DNA of 64,000 nt, taken from the NCBI RefSeq assembly GCF_000429905.1, contig NZ_AUCT01000012.1:62001-126000 (forward strand). The letters run 5' to 3'. Position numbers and translations under genes: made by a program. Shown one piece after another: positions 48,247-57,207 of this stretch. Numbering within the stretch: position 1 is the first letter of the stretch; every line of letters starts with the position of its first letter. This stretch comes from Desulfatibacillum aliphaticivorans DSM 15576 (GTDB taxonomy: Bacteria > Desulfobacterota > Desulfobacteria > Desulfobacterales > Desulfatibacillaceae). The notes below the pieces were generated by a model. That model saw only the letters and a program-made list of their open reading frames with translations, searched no databases and had not been told where the DNA came from.

Positions 48247-50055
48247 ATGGCACAACTAATCGCAGATAGAAGAGACATCGACTTCGTGCTCTTTGAGCAG
48301 ATGAAGGCCGACGAACTTGCAAAGACCGACAAGTTCGCCGAGTTCAACAAAAAAACCATCGATCTGATTGTAAACGAGGCAAGGAACCTGGCCATCAAGG
48401 AAATCCTGCCCACCAACGCAGACGGAGACAAAGGCTGCGTTTTCGAGAACAACAAAGTTACAGTGCCTGAGTCTTTTCACAGACCTTACGAGCTGTTATG
48501 CGAAGGCGAATGGGTGGCCATGCAGGAAGATCCCGAAGTCGGCGGACAGGGAATGCCCGCTATGGTGGCCCAGGCCGCCGGCGAATACTTCGTGGGCGCC
48601 AACTGCGCATTCATGATGTACCCCGGCCTGTCCCACGGCGCAGGCCACCTTGTCGAGGTGTTCGGCACCGACAAGCAGAAAGAACTCTACCTGAAGAACA
48701 TGTACACCGGTAAATGGGGCGGCACCATGCTCCTGACCGAACCCGAAGCCGGCTCCGACGTGGGCGCCCTGACCACCACGGCCAAGCCCAACGGCGACGG
48801 CACCTACTCCATCTCCGGAACCAAGATCTTCATCTCCGGCGGCGAGCATGACCTGACCGAAAACATCATCCACCCCGTGCTGGCCCGCATTGAAGGCGCT
48901 CCCGCAGGAACCGCAGGCATCTCCCTGTTTGCAGTGCCCAAGATCTGGGTGAACGACGACGGCTCCCTGGGCGAAGACAACGACGTGGTCTGCGACCGCA
49001 TCGAAGAAAAAATGGGCATCCACGGATCCTGCACCTGCGTCCTGACCCTGGGCGGCAAAGGCAAGTGCAAGGGCACCCTGCTGGGCGAAGAAAACAAGGG
49101 CATGCGCGCCATGTTCCAGATGATGAACGAAGCCCGCCTGGGCGTCGGCCTCCAGGGCTTCTCCATGGCAAGCTGCGCCTACATGTACGCCCTGGACTAC
49201 ACCAGGCAGCGCAAACAGGGCAAAAACCTGCTGGAATTCGCCAATCCCGATGCCCAGTCCGTGACCATCATCAACCATCCCGACGTACGCCGCATGCTCA
49301 TGACCATGAAGGCTTACATCGACGGCATGCGCTCCTTCCTGTACTTCGTGGGCAACTGCTTTGACAGGCACAAGACCGCAGGCAACGAAGAAGAAGCCGA
49401 AAAATACATGAACCTGATCGAAGTCCTGATTCCCGTGATCAAGGCTTACTGCACGGACCGCGCTTTTGACGTGTGCTCCCTGGCCGTCCAGTCCTACGGC
49501 GGTTACGGCTACACCAAGGAATACCCGGTCGAGCAGCTCCTCAGGGACACCAAGATCACCTGCATCTACGAAGGCACCAACGGCATCCAGGCCATGGACC
49601 TCCTGGGCCGCAAGCTGGGCATGAAGGGCGGCAAGCCTTTTATGGAACTCATGGGCGTTATGATGCAGACCGTGGCCGAAGCCAAGGAAGCCGGCCTGGA
49701 AGACCTGGCCGCCAAGGTGGAAGCAGCCGTGAACGGCGCCGGCGAAGTCGCCATGCTCATGGGCAAAACCGCCATGTCCGAAAAGGTCCTGACCGCTTTC
49801 GCCCACGCCTGTCCTTTCCAGGATGTGCTCGGCGACACCATCATGGGGTGGATGCACCTGTGGCGCGCCACCATCGCAACCAACAAGGTGGAAAAAGCCA
49901 AATCCAAGGACAAACCCTTCTACGAAGGCCTGATCAAGACCGCTAACTTCTACATCAACAGCTTCCTGCCCATCACCGAGGGCAAACGGAACTCCATCAA
50001 AGCCATGGAATCCGCCGCTGTGGATATGACGGAAGACGCATTCGCCGGTAAATAA
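48247..50055 (+). CDS. acyl-CoA dehydrogenase, long form
   Basis: 602 residues, in the range of the DmdC-like/long acyl-CoA dehydrogenases with an extra C-terminal domain. Motifs: LTEPEAGSDVGAL (flavin and substrate site), KIFISGGEHD, MMNEARLGVGLQG and YGGYGYTKEYPVEQ. The catalytic base is Glu442 in CIYEGTNGIQAMDL. It oxidises acyl-CoA to enoyl-CoA with FAD, passing electrons to ETF. Codon use is strongly biased (Lys AAG, Gly GGC, Leu CTG), suggesting high expression. AAGGAG lies 7 bases upstream. Likely in degradation of fatty acids or hydrocarbons; the exact substrate is not decided. Confidence 0.93.
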   Translation: MAQLIADRRDIDFVLFEQMKADELAKTDKFAEFNKKTIDLIVNEARNLAIKEILPTNADGDKGCVFENNKVTVPESFHRPYELLCEGEWVAMQEDPEVGGQGMPAMVAQAAGEYFVGANCAFMMYPGLSHGAGHLVEVFGTDKQKELYLKNMYTGKWGGTMLLTEPEAGSDVGALTTTAKPNGDGTYSISGTKIFISGGEHDLTENIIHPVLARIEGAPAGTAGISLFAVPKIWVNDDGSLGEDNDVVCDRIEEKMGIHGSCTCVLTLGGKGKCKGTLLGEENKGMRAMFQMMNEARLGVGLQGFSMASCAYMYALDYTRQRKQGKNLLEFANPDAQSVTIINHPDVRRMLMTMKAYIDGMRSFLYFVGNCFDRHKTAGNEEEAEKYMNLIEVLIPVIKAYCTDRAFDVCSLAVQSYGGYGYTKEYPVEQLLRDTKITCIYEGTNGIQAMDLLGRKLGMKGGKPFMELMGVMMQTVAEAKEAGLEDLAAKVEAAVNGAGEVAMLMGKTAMSEKVLTAFAHACPFQDVLGDTIMGWMHLWRATIATNKVEKAKSKDKPFYEGLIKTANFYINSFLPITEGKRNSIKAMESAAVDMTEDAFAGK

Positions 50056-50071
50056 CAGCGATACCGACCAT

Positions 50072-50108
50072 AAAAAAAAACCCCCTGCCGTACGGCGGGG
50101 GGGTTTTT
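50072..50108. terminator. bidirectional terminator
   Basis: A strong stem ACCCCC-GCCG/CGGC-GGGGGGT with A-run on the left and T-run on the right, between the convergent acyl-CoA dehydrogenase and thioesterase genes. It can end transcription in both directions. Confidence 0.92.
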
Positions 50109-50131
50109 ATTGGATTATCAGGAAGTCACGA

Positions 50132-50593
50132 TCAATCAATGAACTTCTGGGGAAGATCGGGCATATCTACGACCTTGTTGGGCAGCAGCATCAAAGTGGC
50201 CGTGCCGTGAGCCACGTCCCGGCCCTTGGCGTCCGTCACATGGGCCTGGCCGAGACACAATGTCTTGCCCACCTTCAGGCAATCTCCGTTCACCCGCAGG
50301 CTGCCCGTGGAAACGGCAGCCATGTAATTCAGCTTCAACTCCACGGTGGTCAGGCCCACGTCATCGGGAATCTGGGAATGCACCGCCCAAAACACGCCGG
50401 CTTCCACCAGCGACGCGCATACCCCGCCATGGATGATTCCAAAGGGCTGCATGTGCTTGGGATGAATCTCCAGGTCAAGGTAGGATTTCCCGTATCTCAC
50501 CCCGTCCAAATGGATGGACATAAGCTGAAAAAAAGGGCACGCATTCACATACTCCGAAAAATAATCTACATAAGCTGGGTTTAGTTTTTTCAT
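50132..50593 (-). CDS. PaaI-type hotdog thioesterase
   Basis: 153 residues, one hotdog domain. The HGG motif (FGIIHGGVCASLVEAG) and the GLTTVELKLNYMAAV strand are typical of the PaaI/YbgC-like thioesterases that hydrolyse acyl- or aryl-CoA. The Glu in SLVEAG is the usual catalytic acid position. It is convergent with the acyl-CoA dehydrogenase, so a related CoA-ester role is plausible. AAGGAG lies about 13 bases upstream. Confidence 0.85.
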   Translation of the reverse strand: MKKLNPAYVDYFSEYVNACPFFQLMSIHLDGVRYGKSYLDLEIHPKHMQPFGIIHGGVCASLVEAGVFWAVHSQIPDDVGLTTVELKLNYMAAVSTGSLRVNGDCLKVGKTLCLGQAHVTDAKGRDVAHGTATLMLLPNKVVDMPDLPQKFID

Positions 50594-50767
50594 TCTTTCA
50601 GGCCGGCTCCTTTATTGAGCGCACCCGCACGAGCATAAGGCGTTGATTGAGGAAAAATCCCCCCCCCGTGATAACCCTATTGCCAATGCAAGGCCGCGAA
50701 GTGTATAAACAGCGAAGGATGAATTATGTATGTTCTTATTTTGATTGTCAATAATTAGAAAAAAGCC

Positions 50768-51946
50768 ATGCTGGAAAAACGACTAAAAAGACAGGTTATT
50801 GCAAGGGAGCACACGTTTTTTATCCCGACTTCTTTGGGCCTGGAAAAAATCTGCGCCAAACAGGTTCGGTCCCTGGGCCTGGAGGCCTCCGCCTCGGGAG
50901 AAGGCGGCGTGACCTTTCAAGGCAAACTGACGGACATGTACAAGGCCTGCCTGCATCTGTCCCTGGCCAATCGCGTGCTCATGCGGATTCATGAATTCAA
51001 GGCGGCCCATTTTGCAGCATTGGAAAAGGCTGTGGAGGGCATCCCCTGGGAGCTGTATTTGCCTTTATCATGTCCGATCAATATCCGGGTTACAGCCCGG
51101 AAATCCAAGCTCTACCACTCCCAGGCCATCGCCGAGCGGGTGGAAAAGGCGATTCTTCAACAGCTTGAAAAATATGGAGAAAGGGTCAAGGGCGCGGAAG
51201 AGCCGACGCCCCAGGAAATATTCGTCAGGGCAGTCTCCGACCGGTTCACCCTGTCCATCGACGCCTGCGGGGAGCTCTTGCACAAACGGGGATTCAAGGA
51301 AAGCGAAGGGCGGGCGCCCATCCGGGAAACCCTGGCCGCGGCCATCCTGGAATTCGCCGGATACGACGGGACCCTGCCCCTGATGGACCCCATGTGCGGC
51401 AGCGGGGCTTTCTCTACTGAGGCCGCCCTCATTGCCGCCAATATCCCGCCGGGCTGGAATCGGGACTTTGCCTTCTCTTCCTGGCCCGCCTTTAAAAAGC
51501 AGCAATGGCTTTACTTACGATCCCAGGCCGAAAAGCAATTTAAAAACATAACCCAGCCCCTTGTTTTTGCGTCGGACATCGACCAAAACGCCTGCTCTCT
51601 TTTACTAGAAACCCTTGAGCGTCAAGGCCTGGACCGCATAGTAAAGGTTTCAAATGAGGATATCCTCAGACTCACGCCGCCAAAACAAGTCTCAAATCCG
51701 GGCCTCATCGTCGTCAATCCGCCCTACGGACTGCGCCTGGGAACCGTCCCCCAGGCCAGGGAACTCTTTGCATCCCTCTGCAATCGCCTCGCCGACCAAT
51801 TCCAAGGCTGGACACTGGCCGCCCTCGTCCCCCATAAGGACTGGACGCCCCTCCTCCCCTTCTCCGCCCAACCCTTCCAAAAGATACTCCACCACGGCGG
51901 CCTTAAAATCCCCCTCCTGATCGGAAAAATCACAAACAAAAAATGA
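50768..51946 (+). CDS. THUMP-domain rRNA (guanine-N2) methyltransferase, RlmL type
   Basis: 392 residues. A THUMP RNA-binding domain (about 55-165, with NIRVTARKSKLYHS) is followed by a class I methyltransferase with MDPMCGSGAFSTEAAL (SAM site) and IVVNPPYGLRLG (NPPY catalytic motif for N-methylation). It matches the N-terminal half of E. coli RlmKL, which makes m2G2445 in 23S rRNA; the RlmK half is absent. The ribosome binding site is weak. Single gene. Confidence 0.85.
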   Translation: MLEKRLKRQVIAREHTFFIPTSLGLEKICAKQVRSLGLEASASGEGGVTFQGKLTDMYKACLHLSLANRVLMRIHEFKAAHFAALEKAVEGIPWELYLPLSCPINIRVTARKSKLYHSQAIAERVEKAILQQLEKYGERVKGAEEPTPQEIFVRAVSDRFTLSIDACGELLHKRGFKESEGRAPIRETLAAAILEFAGYDGTLPLMDPMCGSGAFSTEAALIAANIPPGWNRDFAFSSWPAFKKQQWLYLRSQAEKQFKNITQPLVFASDIDQNACSLLLETLERQGLDRIVKVSNEDILRLTPPKQVSNPGLIVVNPPYGLRLGTVPQARELFASLCNRLADQFQGWTLAALVPHKDWTPLLPFSAQPFQKILHHGGLKIPLLIGKITNKK

Positions 51947-52322
51947 AAAACTAAATGACATAAGGATTTAGGATAAATGAAATTTTCCTGATCGGCATGC
52001 AAGACCCGGGGCAACGAGTGTCTTCCTGGACCTGGCAGGCCAGTTCTTTCCTGCCCGGACGACAGGGTTGCTGTTTGATGGGAATTGAAGATGGCGCCTC
52101 CGGAACCCTATATATAACCAATTGTAATCATTCATTAAATTAGTATTTTGTTGACAAGCACAGTATTACCCTATATAGACAGTTAAAAAATCGGTATTTG
52201 AGAAATCAAACCTGATATAATTAGTGGGTTGCTATATGTAAAACAGCCTTCTTTGGCTTTTTGCCAGGCCATCATGTATTTAGCCTATACACAGCCCCCG
52301 TACTGTTCTCAGGAGAATTCCT
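51947..52322 (+). promoter_or_regulatory. 376-bp gap with sigma-70-type promoter of the NosD-like gene
   Basis: TTGACA (52151-52156), 17 bases, TATAGA (52174-52179), giving a leader of about 140 bases. The gap contains no gene I can support. A small AGCC/GGCT-TTTT hairpin lies in the leader near 52243-52262. Confidence 0.6.
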
Positions 52323-53612
52323 ATGTCGCGTCGCTCTTTGGCTGTGAATCCAATCGGTTTGCTGCTTCTTCTGTTGGCTCAACTTTTCCTGTCCGCCCCC
52401 GCGTCCGCCCAGGTAACGGTGCTCTTCTCGGATGGCCGCACAACAGATTTCAAGCTTTCTTATGAGCCTTGGGGCTCGGAGAAAATGGCTGAATTGAGGC
52501 GCGATGACGACGACGCCGTCATCGCGAGCTGGAGCAATATCCCCCCAAATAATGACGAGGAAAACACCAAATATGTCAGTGATTTCTATGTTGCGCCCGC
52601 GGGCGTCGACTCGGTGAGCTACCGGATGTATCACTATGAATGGGATGCCGCCGAGAACGACTGGTCTTTGCCGGCTATCGGAGAAGCCATTGAAGTGCCG
52701 ACCGGAAAGATCAAAGGCGTGCTCCATAACAATGCCGAATGGCAGTCTCTTCTCAACCGGACGGCCATCAGCTGGAGCGGCGTCGTCCACGGCGAAGTCG
52801 AAGACCTGACTGTGGAAGACGGCGACCTGATTGTGGAAAGCGGCAGCCTGATCACCATGAACGGCCTCCTGCGCATCAAGTCCCCGGCTGTAATGTACAC
52901 CGCCGAAGAAGATTCCAGCCTGGATCATCAGGCGATGTTCGAGGGGGACGGCACGATCATCTTCGAGGGGTATAACGACCCCTTTCGCCCCTTACTCCGT
53001 TACTATTATCTGGCCGACGAGGTCAGGGTGGACGTGCTGGACTGCGTCAAAGTCGCCCTTGTTTTCAACCAATTGGGACCGGACGACGCCAACGACATCA
53101 TTTACAACCAGATCAATGTTTATGGCGATTCGTCGGAAGTCTACCTGGCCGGAAACCGGGGAGGCCGGATCTCCGTGAACGCCGATGCAAGCACAATCCT
53201 GGAAAATAACGTGGCAGTGCTCAGGGCCTACGGAGACGGCAACACCATTGAGGGTAATCACGCCGCGGCCATGGAGTTTTCAGGCAAGGATAATACGATC
53301 AAAAACAACCACATCACCATGCAGCCGGTCATGCAGGCCGGCTCGTCCTACAACGCCGGACGGGGAATTTTTCTCTACGGCGATTCGCAAAGCACCGGCA
53401 ACCTCATTACCAACAACACCATCCTCTGTAAGTATACGGTGCGGCACAACCAGGAGGCCATATATATTGACGCCAACCAAAATGATATCGTCAAGAACGT
53501 GATCGGAGAAGCCGACAACACCGACTATTATGGCGGCGGCCTTTTCATCTCCGGGTACGGCAACAATGTCGTAGGGAACATACGATGCGGATATGAACGT
53601 GATCGCCGATAA
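52323..53612 (+). CDS. NosD-like secreted beta-helix protein, 5' part before a frameshift
   Basis: 429 residues. A signal peptide (about 1-29, ending ASA) precedes a beta-rich N-terminal domain and then a right-handed beta-helix with many N-x-I/V rungs (NTIEGNHAAAMEF, NTIKNNHITM). The frame ends abruptly with RCGYERDRR in the middle of a rung, while the helix continues without loss in the next frame. Together with the following entry this is one gene of about 765 codons broken by a shift near 53575-53590. GGAG lies before the ATG. Family role is surface carbohydrate or adhesion related; NosD itself is unlikely as no nos genes are near. Confidence 0.75.
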   Translation: MSRRSLAVNPIGLLLLLLAQLFLSAPASAQVTVLFSDGRTTDFKLSYEPWGSEKMAELRRDDDDAVIASWSNIPPNNDEENTKYVSDFYVAPAGVDSVSYRMYHYEWDAAENDWSLPAIGEAIEVPTGKIKGVLHNNAEWQSLLNRTAISWSGVVHGEVEDLTVEDGDLIVESGSLITMNGLLRIKSPAVMYTAEEDSSLDHQAMFEGDGTIIFEGYNDPFRPLLRYYYLADEVRVDVLDCVKVALVFNQLGPDDANDIIYNQINVYGDSSEVYLAGNRGGRISVNADASTILENNVAVLRAYGDGNTIEGNHAAAMEFSGKDNTIKNNHITMQPVMQAGSSYNAGRGIFLYGDSQSTGNLITNNTILCKYTVRHNQEAIYIDANQNDIVKNVIGEADNTDYYGGGLFISGYGNNVVGNIRCGYERDRR

Positions 53613-54627
53613 CTCGATTGTCGACAGCTCGACAGGAATACTGATTATCGAGGGTCACGAAAATCACATCTACGGGAACAGAATCTTCGCCAATGCAACA
53701 GCCGGCATCAGCATGGAACTCGAAAACTACGAATACTCCAATGGCATTCATGACAATTTAATTTACAAAAATCATATTTCGGGCAGCGTGGACGGAATTC
53801 GAATGCTGTATGAAGGAATAGAGCAAAATCAGATTAGCGGGAATATTATTACGGAGAACTCCGGGTACGGCATCGAGATTCCGTGGGGGAATTTCGAAAA
53901 CACCATCTACGGCAACCACTTTAGCTTCAACACCCTTGGAAACGCGATCGACAACGGCAACGACAACCACTGGTTCACTCAAGACAAGGGCGGCAACTAC
54001 TGGGATGATTACACCGGCTCCGATCTCAACCAGGACGGATTCGGAGATACGCCGCACCCCGTGCCAGGGACCGCCAACGCGTCCGATGACAAACCTCTCA
54101 TGGGCGATCAGGGTGATATCTCCGTGTCTCCCATGTCCGTCGCCTTCGAGACTCATGTCATCTCAAAATTGACGCCCCGGCCCCCGGCCGAAAAAACGGT
54201 CACCATCACAAATCAAGGCAACGTGGATCTTGCCGTTTTAGGGATCCTACTCGAAGGACCGGATTCCGTGCATTTCGCACTCAATAACAACCCCTGCGAG
54301 GGAACGGATATCGCCCCCGGCGGCTCTTGCGTAACGACCGTCGCCTACAATCCCTTTTCCCCCGGGAGTCACGCGGCTGAGCTTGTCATCATCTCCAGCG
54401 ATGAGAACCAGGACGTGGTTCGGGTGACCATAAACGGCGAGGGGGTTCCGCCTCTATCGGGAGATGTGAACGGCAACGGCATATACGACCTCGCCGATGC
54501 GCTGACTATCCTGCAGGTACTCGTCGGCATGGCCCCCGACATCGTCCAGTTCGGGGAAACCGGCGATGGATCCAGCCTGGCGCTTTCGGACGTCCTCTAT
54601 ATCTTAAGACAGATATCAGCCAAGTAA
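53593..54627 (+). CDS. NosD-like protein, 3' part: beta-helix, choice-of-anchor D type and dockerin-like domains
   Basis: 344 residues in frame +1 relative to the 5' part. The beta-helix goes on from the first residues (DNSIVDSSTGILII, NRIFANATAGI). Reading a few codons upstream in this frame gives TYDADMNVIADN, which joins smoothly to NNVVGN in the other frame. After the helix comes an Ig-like segment (VTITNQGNVDLAVLGI, choice-of-anchor D/ASH type, about 190-285) and a dockerin-like pair of loops (DVNGNGIYDLADA, then SDVLYILRQ). It is not likely to be translated alone because it lacks a signal peptide. A one-base insertion, two-base deletion or sequencing error would explain the break. Confidence 0.7.
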   Translation: MNVIADNSIVDSSTGILIIEGHENHIYGNRIFANATAGISMELENYEYSNGIHDNLIYKNHISGSVDGIRMLYEGIEQNQISGNIITENSGYGIEIPWGNFENTIYGNHFSFNTLGNAIDNGNDNHWFTQDKGGNYWDDYTGSDLNQDGFGDTPHPVPGTANASDDKPLMGDQGDISVSPMSVAFETHVISKLTPRPPAEKTVTITNQGNVDLAVLGILLEGPDSVHFALNNNPCEGTDIAPGGSCVTTVAYNPFSPGSHAAELVIISSDENQDVVRVTINGEGVPPLSGDVNGNGIYDLADALTILQVLVGMAPDIVQFGETGDGSSLALSDVLYILRQISAK

Positions 54628-54799
54628 TCATGCGCCCAAGGGAAGAGCCAAGGAGCTCTTTGCTCCTGAACAAAACTGCCAATATATGCCCCATACCAAA
54701 ACGCTGGCGGCAGTAATTGCCCTTTCACCAGGCCGCATGAACAGAATTATCCATTTTTCACCCTCTCTAAAAGGTCGGCGCGCATACTATCGTTTCATA

Positions 54800-55447
54800 T
54801 TATTCCCTAATCGGAACAATTTCCACCCGGCGGTTTTGGATGCGGTGGGCGCGGGAATTGTTGTCCTTGACGGGCTGGTTGGCGCCGTAGCCGGTCACGG
54901 ACATGCGGGCGCCGTCCACGCCTCTGGAAATCAGGTAGTCCTTCACGGCCTGGGCGCGTTGGAGAGACAGGTAGTTGTTATAAGCCGCGTTGTCGCCGGC
55001 GGAGCAGGCGTGGCCCTCTATGGAGAGCTTCACGGCCTTGTTGACGTGCAGCACGGACGAAACCGCGTCCAGGGCTGACCTGGCTGCGGGATTGAGTTCC
55101 ATGGAGTTCAAGTCGAACTGAATGACCGGGATGCTCCAACAGCCGTTTTCATCCACGGGAGCGCCTTTGGGGGTTCCGGGGCATTTGTCGGCCTTGCCCG
55201 TCACGCCGTCGTGATCCAGGTCTTTATCCACCCTGACAAGCGTGGCGTGAGCGCTTTTGGCCACGACCTTGCCTTCATACTCGTCAATAATTTCGCCGAT
55301 GCCGTTTTGGTCTTGGGATTTTTCCGCAGTTACGGCCGGAGGCGGAGCAACGTGCGTTTTGGCCTGTTGGTCCTTGTTGGATGCGCACGCAGGCAGGAGA
55401 AGAACGCCAAGGATCAGGGCCAGGATGATGAATCGACTGTTTTTCAT
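54800..55447 (-). CDS. OmpA-family peptidoglycan-associated lipoprotein
   Basis: 215 residues. A lipoprotein signal ends in LLPAC (lipobox, Cys21). A linker and a thrombospondin-3-like calcium loop (DKDLDHDGVTGKADKCPGTPKG in part) precede the OmpA C-terminal domain (about 105-215) with IEGHACSAGDNAAYN, LSLQRAQAVKDYL and NRRVEIVPI. It should be anchored in the outer membrane by lipid and bind peptidoglycan. AGGAGG precedes the ATG. A REP-like dyad stands in its leader. Confidence 0.92.
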   Translation of the reverse strand: MKNSRFIILALILGVLLLPACASNKDQQAKTHVAPPPAVTAEKSQDQNGIGEIIDEYEGKVVAKSAHATLVRVDKDLDHDGVTGKADKCPGTPKGAPVDENGCWSIPVIQFDLNSMELNPAARSALDAVSSVLHVNKAVKLSIEGHACSAGDNAAYNNYLSLQRAQAVKDYLISRGVDGARMSVTGYGANQPVKDNNSRAHRIQNRRVEIVPIRE

Positions 55448-55803
55448 GGTTTGTCCTCCTGTATGGATGCCGCTTCGCGGCGCTATTCGTCGGGTTTCGC
55501 GGGGCTCTACCCGACCTACGATACTATCAATACCATTCCAGCAAAACCATCCAACCTCGGCCTTGATTAAAATTTTCCTCCAGCCGAAATCGATTGATTG
55601 TTATTATCGTTTCCGGTCGCGCCTTCTGTTCTATCGAACCCAGGCAAAAAAACCTTGCCTGGGCCACCCTCGTAAAAACACTGCCGCTTTCGCGAAGCGC
55701 CATTTTAAAAGTTTTGATCAAACTTTTTGCCGCTTTGCGGCGTATAGATAAGAAGTTTGCCGCCGGAGGCAAATATCTTTTAGTTTTTCAAGCTGTTATC
55801 TTT
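55448..55803. repeat. 356-bp gap filled with REP-like dyads
   Basis: Several stem-loops follow one another: GCCGC/GCGGC (near 55470), GTCGGGT/ACCCGAC (55489-55515, followed by CTACG, a pattern seen as scattered repeats in many proteobacterial genomes), CCCAGGCAA/TTGCCTGGG (55639-55663), GCCGC/GCGGC (near 55730) and TTTGCC/GGCAAA (near 55760-55780). No gene is supported. Part of it may end the downstream glycosyltransferase transcript. Confidence 0.55.
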
Positions 55804-57198
55804 TCAGTCCATGGCCTTTTGCACGATGCGCAGGCTATGGACGGCCATGACCGGCTTGTATTCCGGGTTTTGATCCAGCATTTCATAATAGAACTTCGAT
55901 ACTTCCGGCCAGGTGTCCACGTCGTGAAAGGCTACGTACCCGCCGGGGATGATAAAAGACGACCAGGCTTCCCAGTCGGCCTTGACGGACTCGTATTCAT
56001 GGCCTCCGTCCAGGAAAAGCAGGCGGATGGGCTTGTCCCAGGTTTTGGCCGCTTCGGTGGAGGACGCTCTGATGGGGTTGACGTAATCGTCCACGTCCAC
56101 GGATTTTAAATTCTCCTGAAACTGGTTGAACGTGGTGCCTTGCTTGACCAGGACCTTGCATTCGGCCTTGGCGCCTTTTTGATGTTCGGCCGATCCCTGA
56201 AAGTGGTCCACGGCGGTGATTTTTTCCCGTCCGGCGGCTTTGGCCCCCAGGGCCAGCCAGCATGTGGACAATCCCAGGAAGCTGCCCACTTCCACGATCT
56301 CCCCGCTCCCCCGCCCCGCCTTGGCCAAAAGGTGCAGCACGTAGCCGTCGGTCATATTCAGCCAGCCCTCAATGTGCTTGAGCTTTTCGAACAATTGCAC
56401 GAACTCGTAGGCCGTGGACATTTTATGAAAGATGTCCTTGGACTCGGGCAAGACCTGGATGGGCGGCGGCTCCGGGGTTTGAAATTCCGGGTCGAAATCC
56501 GGGTCGTTATAATAGTCGCTGGTTTCGTTGATCTTGTGGACCAGAATGACGGCGTGATGCTTCACTTTGTAATGCTTGGAAATCCGCAGCCAATAATCCC
56601 AATCCTCGGGACCTACGTAAGGAACGCCCTCATGAGGAACCCGGGTCTTGATAGGCGCAAAAAACCCGACCTTCTCCCCGGCTTCTTTGGTGTGAAGCAC
56701 GGTGGGGGTGCGGATGATGTTCCGGATGGTCATGATTTTGGGGCCGAACTCAATGGACAGGTTGCAGTTGGACAATTCGCCTTTGCCGTCCAGGTTGCGG
56801 TGCCAGTAGGCGTCGCAATAGGCCAGGCCCAGGTCCGGGTTTTGATCCATGAACTTGACCATTTCCTCCATAAAATTCACCCGGTACATGTCGTCGCTGT
56901 CCAGATAGCCTATATACCGGCCCCTGGCGCGGCGCAGGCCTACGTTGCGGGGATTGTCGCCCATGCCGGTTTCTTTGTGGACCTGCAGATGGTTTTCCTC
57001 CAGCCTGATATAAACGATCCGGTCGTCCTCAAAGCTCCTGACCACCTCTTCGGTGTTGTCGGTGGAGGCGTCGTCAATAATGATCAGCTCAAAATCGGGC
57101 ATGGTCTGGCGCAGAACGCTTTTGATGGAGCGCCCGATGAGATCCGCCCGGTTGTATGTGGGCATGATAACGGAAACCGCAATATTATTGTCTGTCAT
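55804..57198 (-). CDS. family 2 glycosyltransferase fused to a methyltransferase
   Basis: 464 residues with two domains. The first (about 8-230) is a GT-A glycosyltransferase with SVIMPTYNRADLI, IIDDASTDNT and YLDSDDMY (the DxD-type metal site). The second (about 290-450) is a SAM-dependent methyltransferase of the type 24 family with IVEVGSFLGLSTCWLALGA and LLFLDGGHEYESVKAD. The fusion suggests one protein adds and then methylates a sugar, or acts at two steps of one glycan. It sits 9 bases after another methyltransferase gene. Likely substrate is a surface or flagellar glycan. Confidence 0.88.
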   Translation of the reverse strand: MTDNNIAVSVIMPTYNRADLIGRSIKSVLRQTMPDFELIIIDDASTDNTEEVVRSFEDDRIVYIRLEENHLQVHKETGMGDNPRNVGLRRARGRYIGYLDSDDMYRVNFMEEMVKFMDQNPDLGLAYCDAYWHRNLDGKGELSNCNLSIEFGPKIMTIRNIIRTPTVLHTKEAGEKVGFFAPIKTRVPHEGVPYVGPEDWDYWLRISKHYKVKHHAVILVHKINETSDYYNDPDFDPEFQTPEPPPIQVLPESKDIFHKMSTAYEFVQLFEKLKHIEGWLNMTDGYVLHLLAKAGRGSGEIVEVGSFLGLSTCWLALGAKAAGREKITAVDHFQGSAEHQKGAKAECKVLVKQGTTFNQFQENLKSVDVDDYVNPIRASSTEAAKTWDKPIRLLFLDGGHEYESVKADWEAWSSFIIPGGYVAFHDVDTWPEVSKFYYEMLDQNPEYKPVMAVHSLRIVQKAMD

Positions 57199-57207
57199 GG
57201 TTCTCTC

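Noticed and set aside
48496..49857. 453-residue minus-strand frame opposite the acyl-CoA dehydrogenase
   Set aside because: His/Gly/Val-rich reverse-strand shadow of a strongly codon-biased gene.
52323..54627. True NosD for copper insertion into nitrous oxide reductase
   Set aside because: Only the beta-helix fold is shared. No nosZ, nosF or nosY gene is near, and the dockerin-like tail does not fit.
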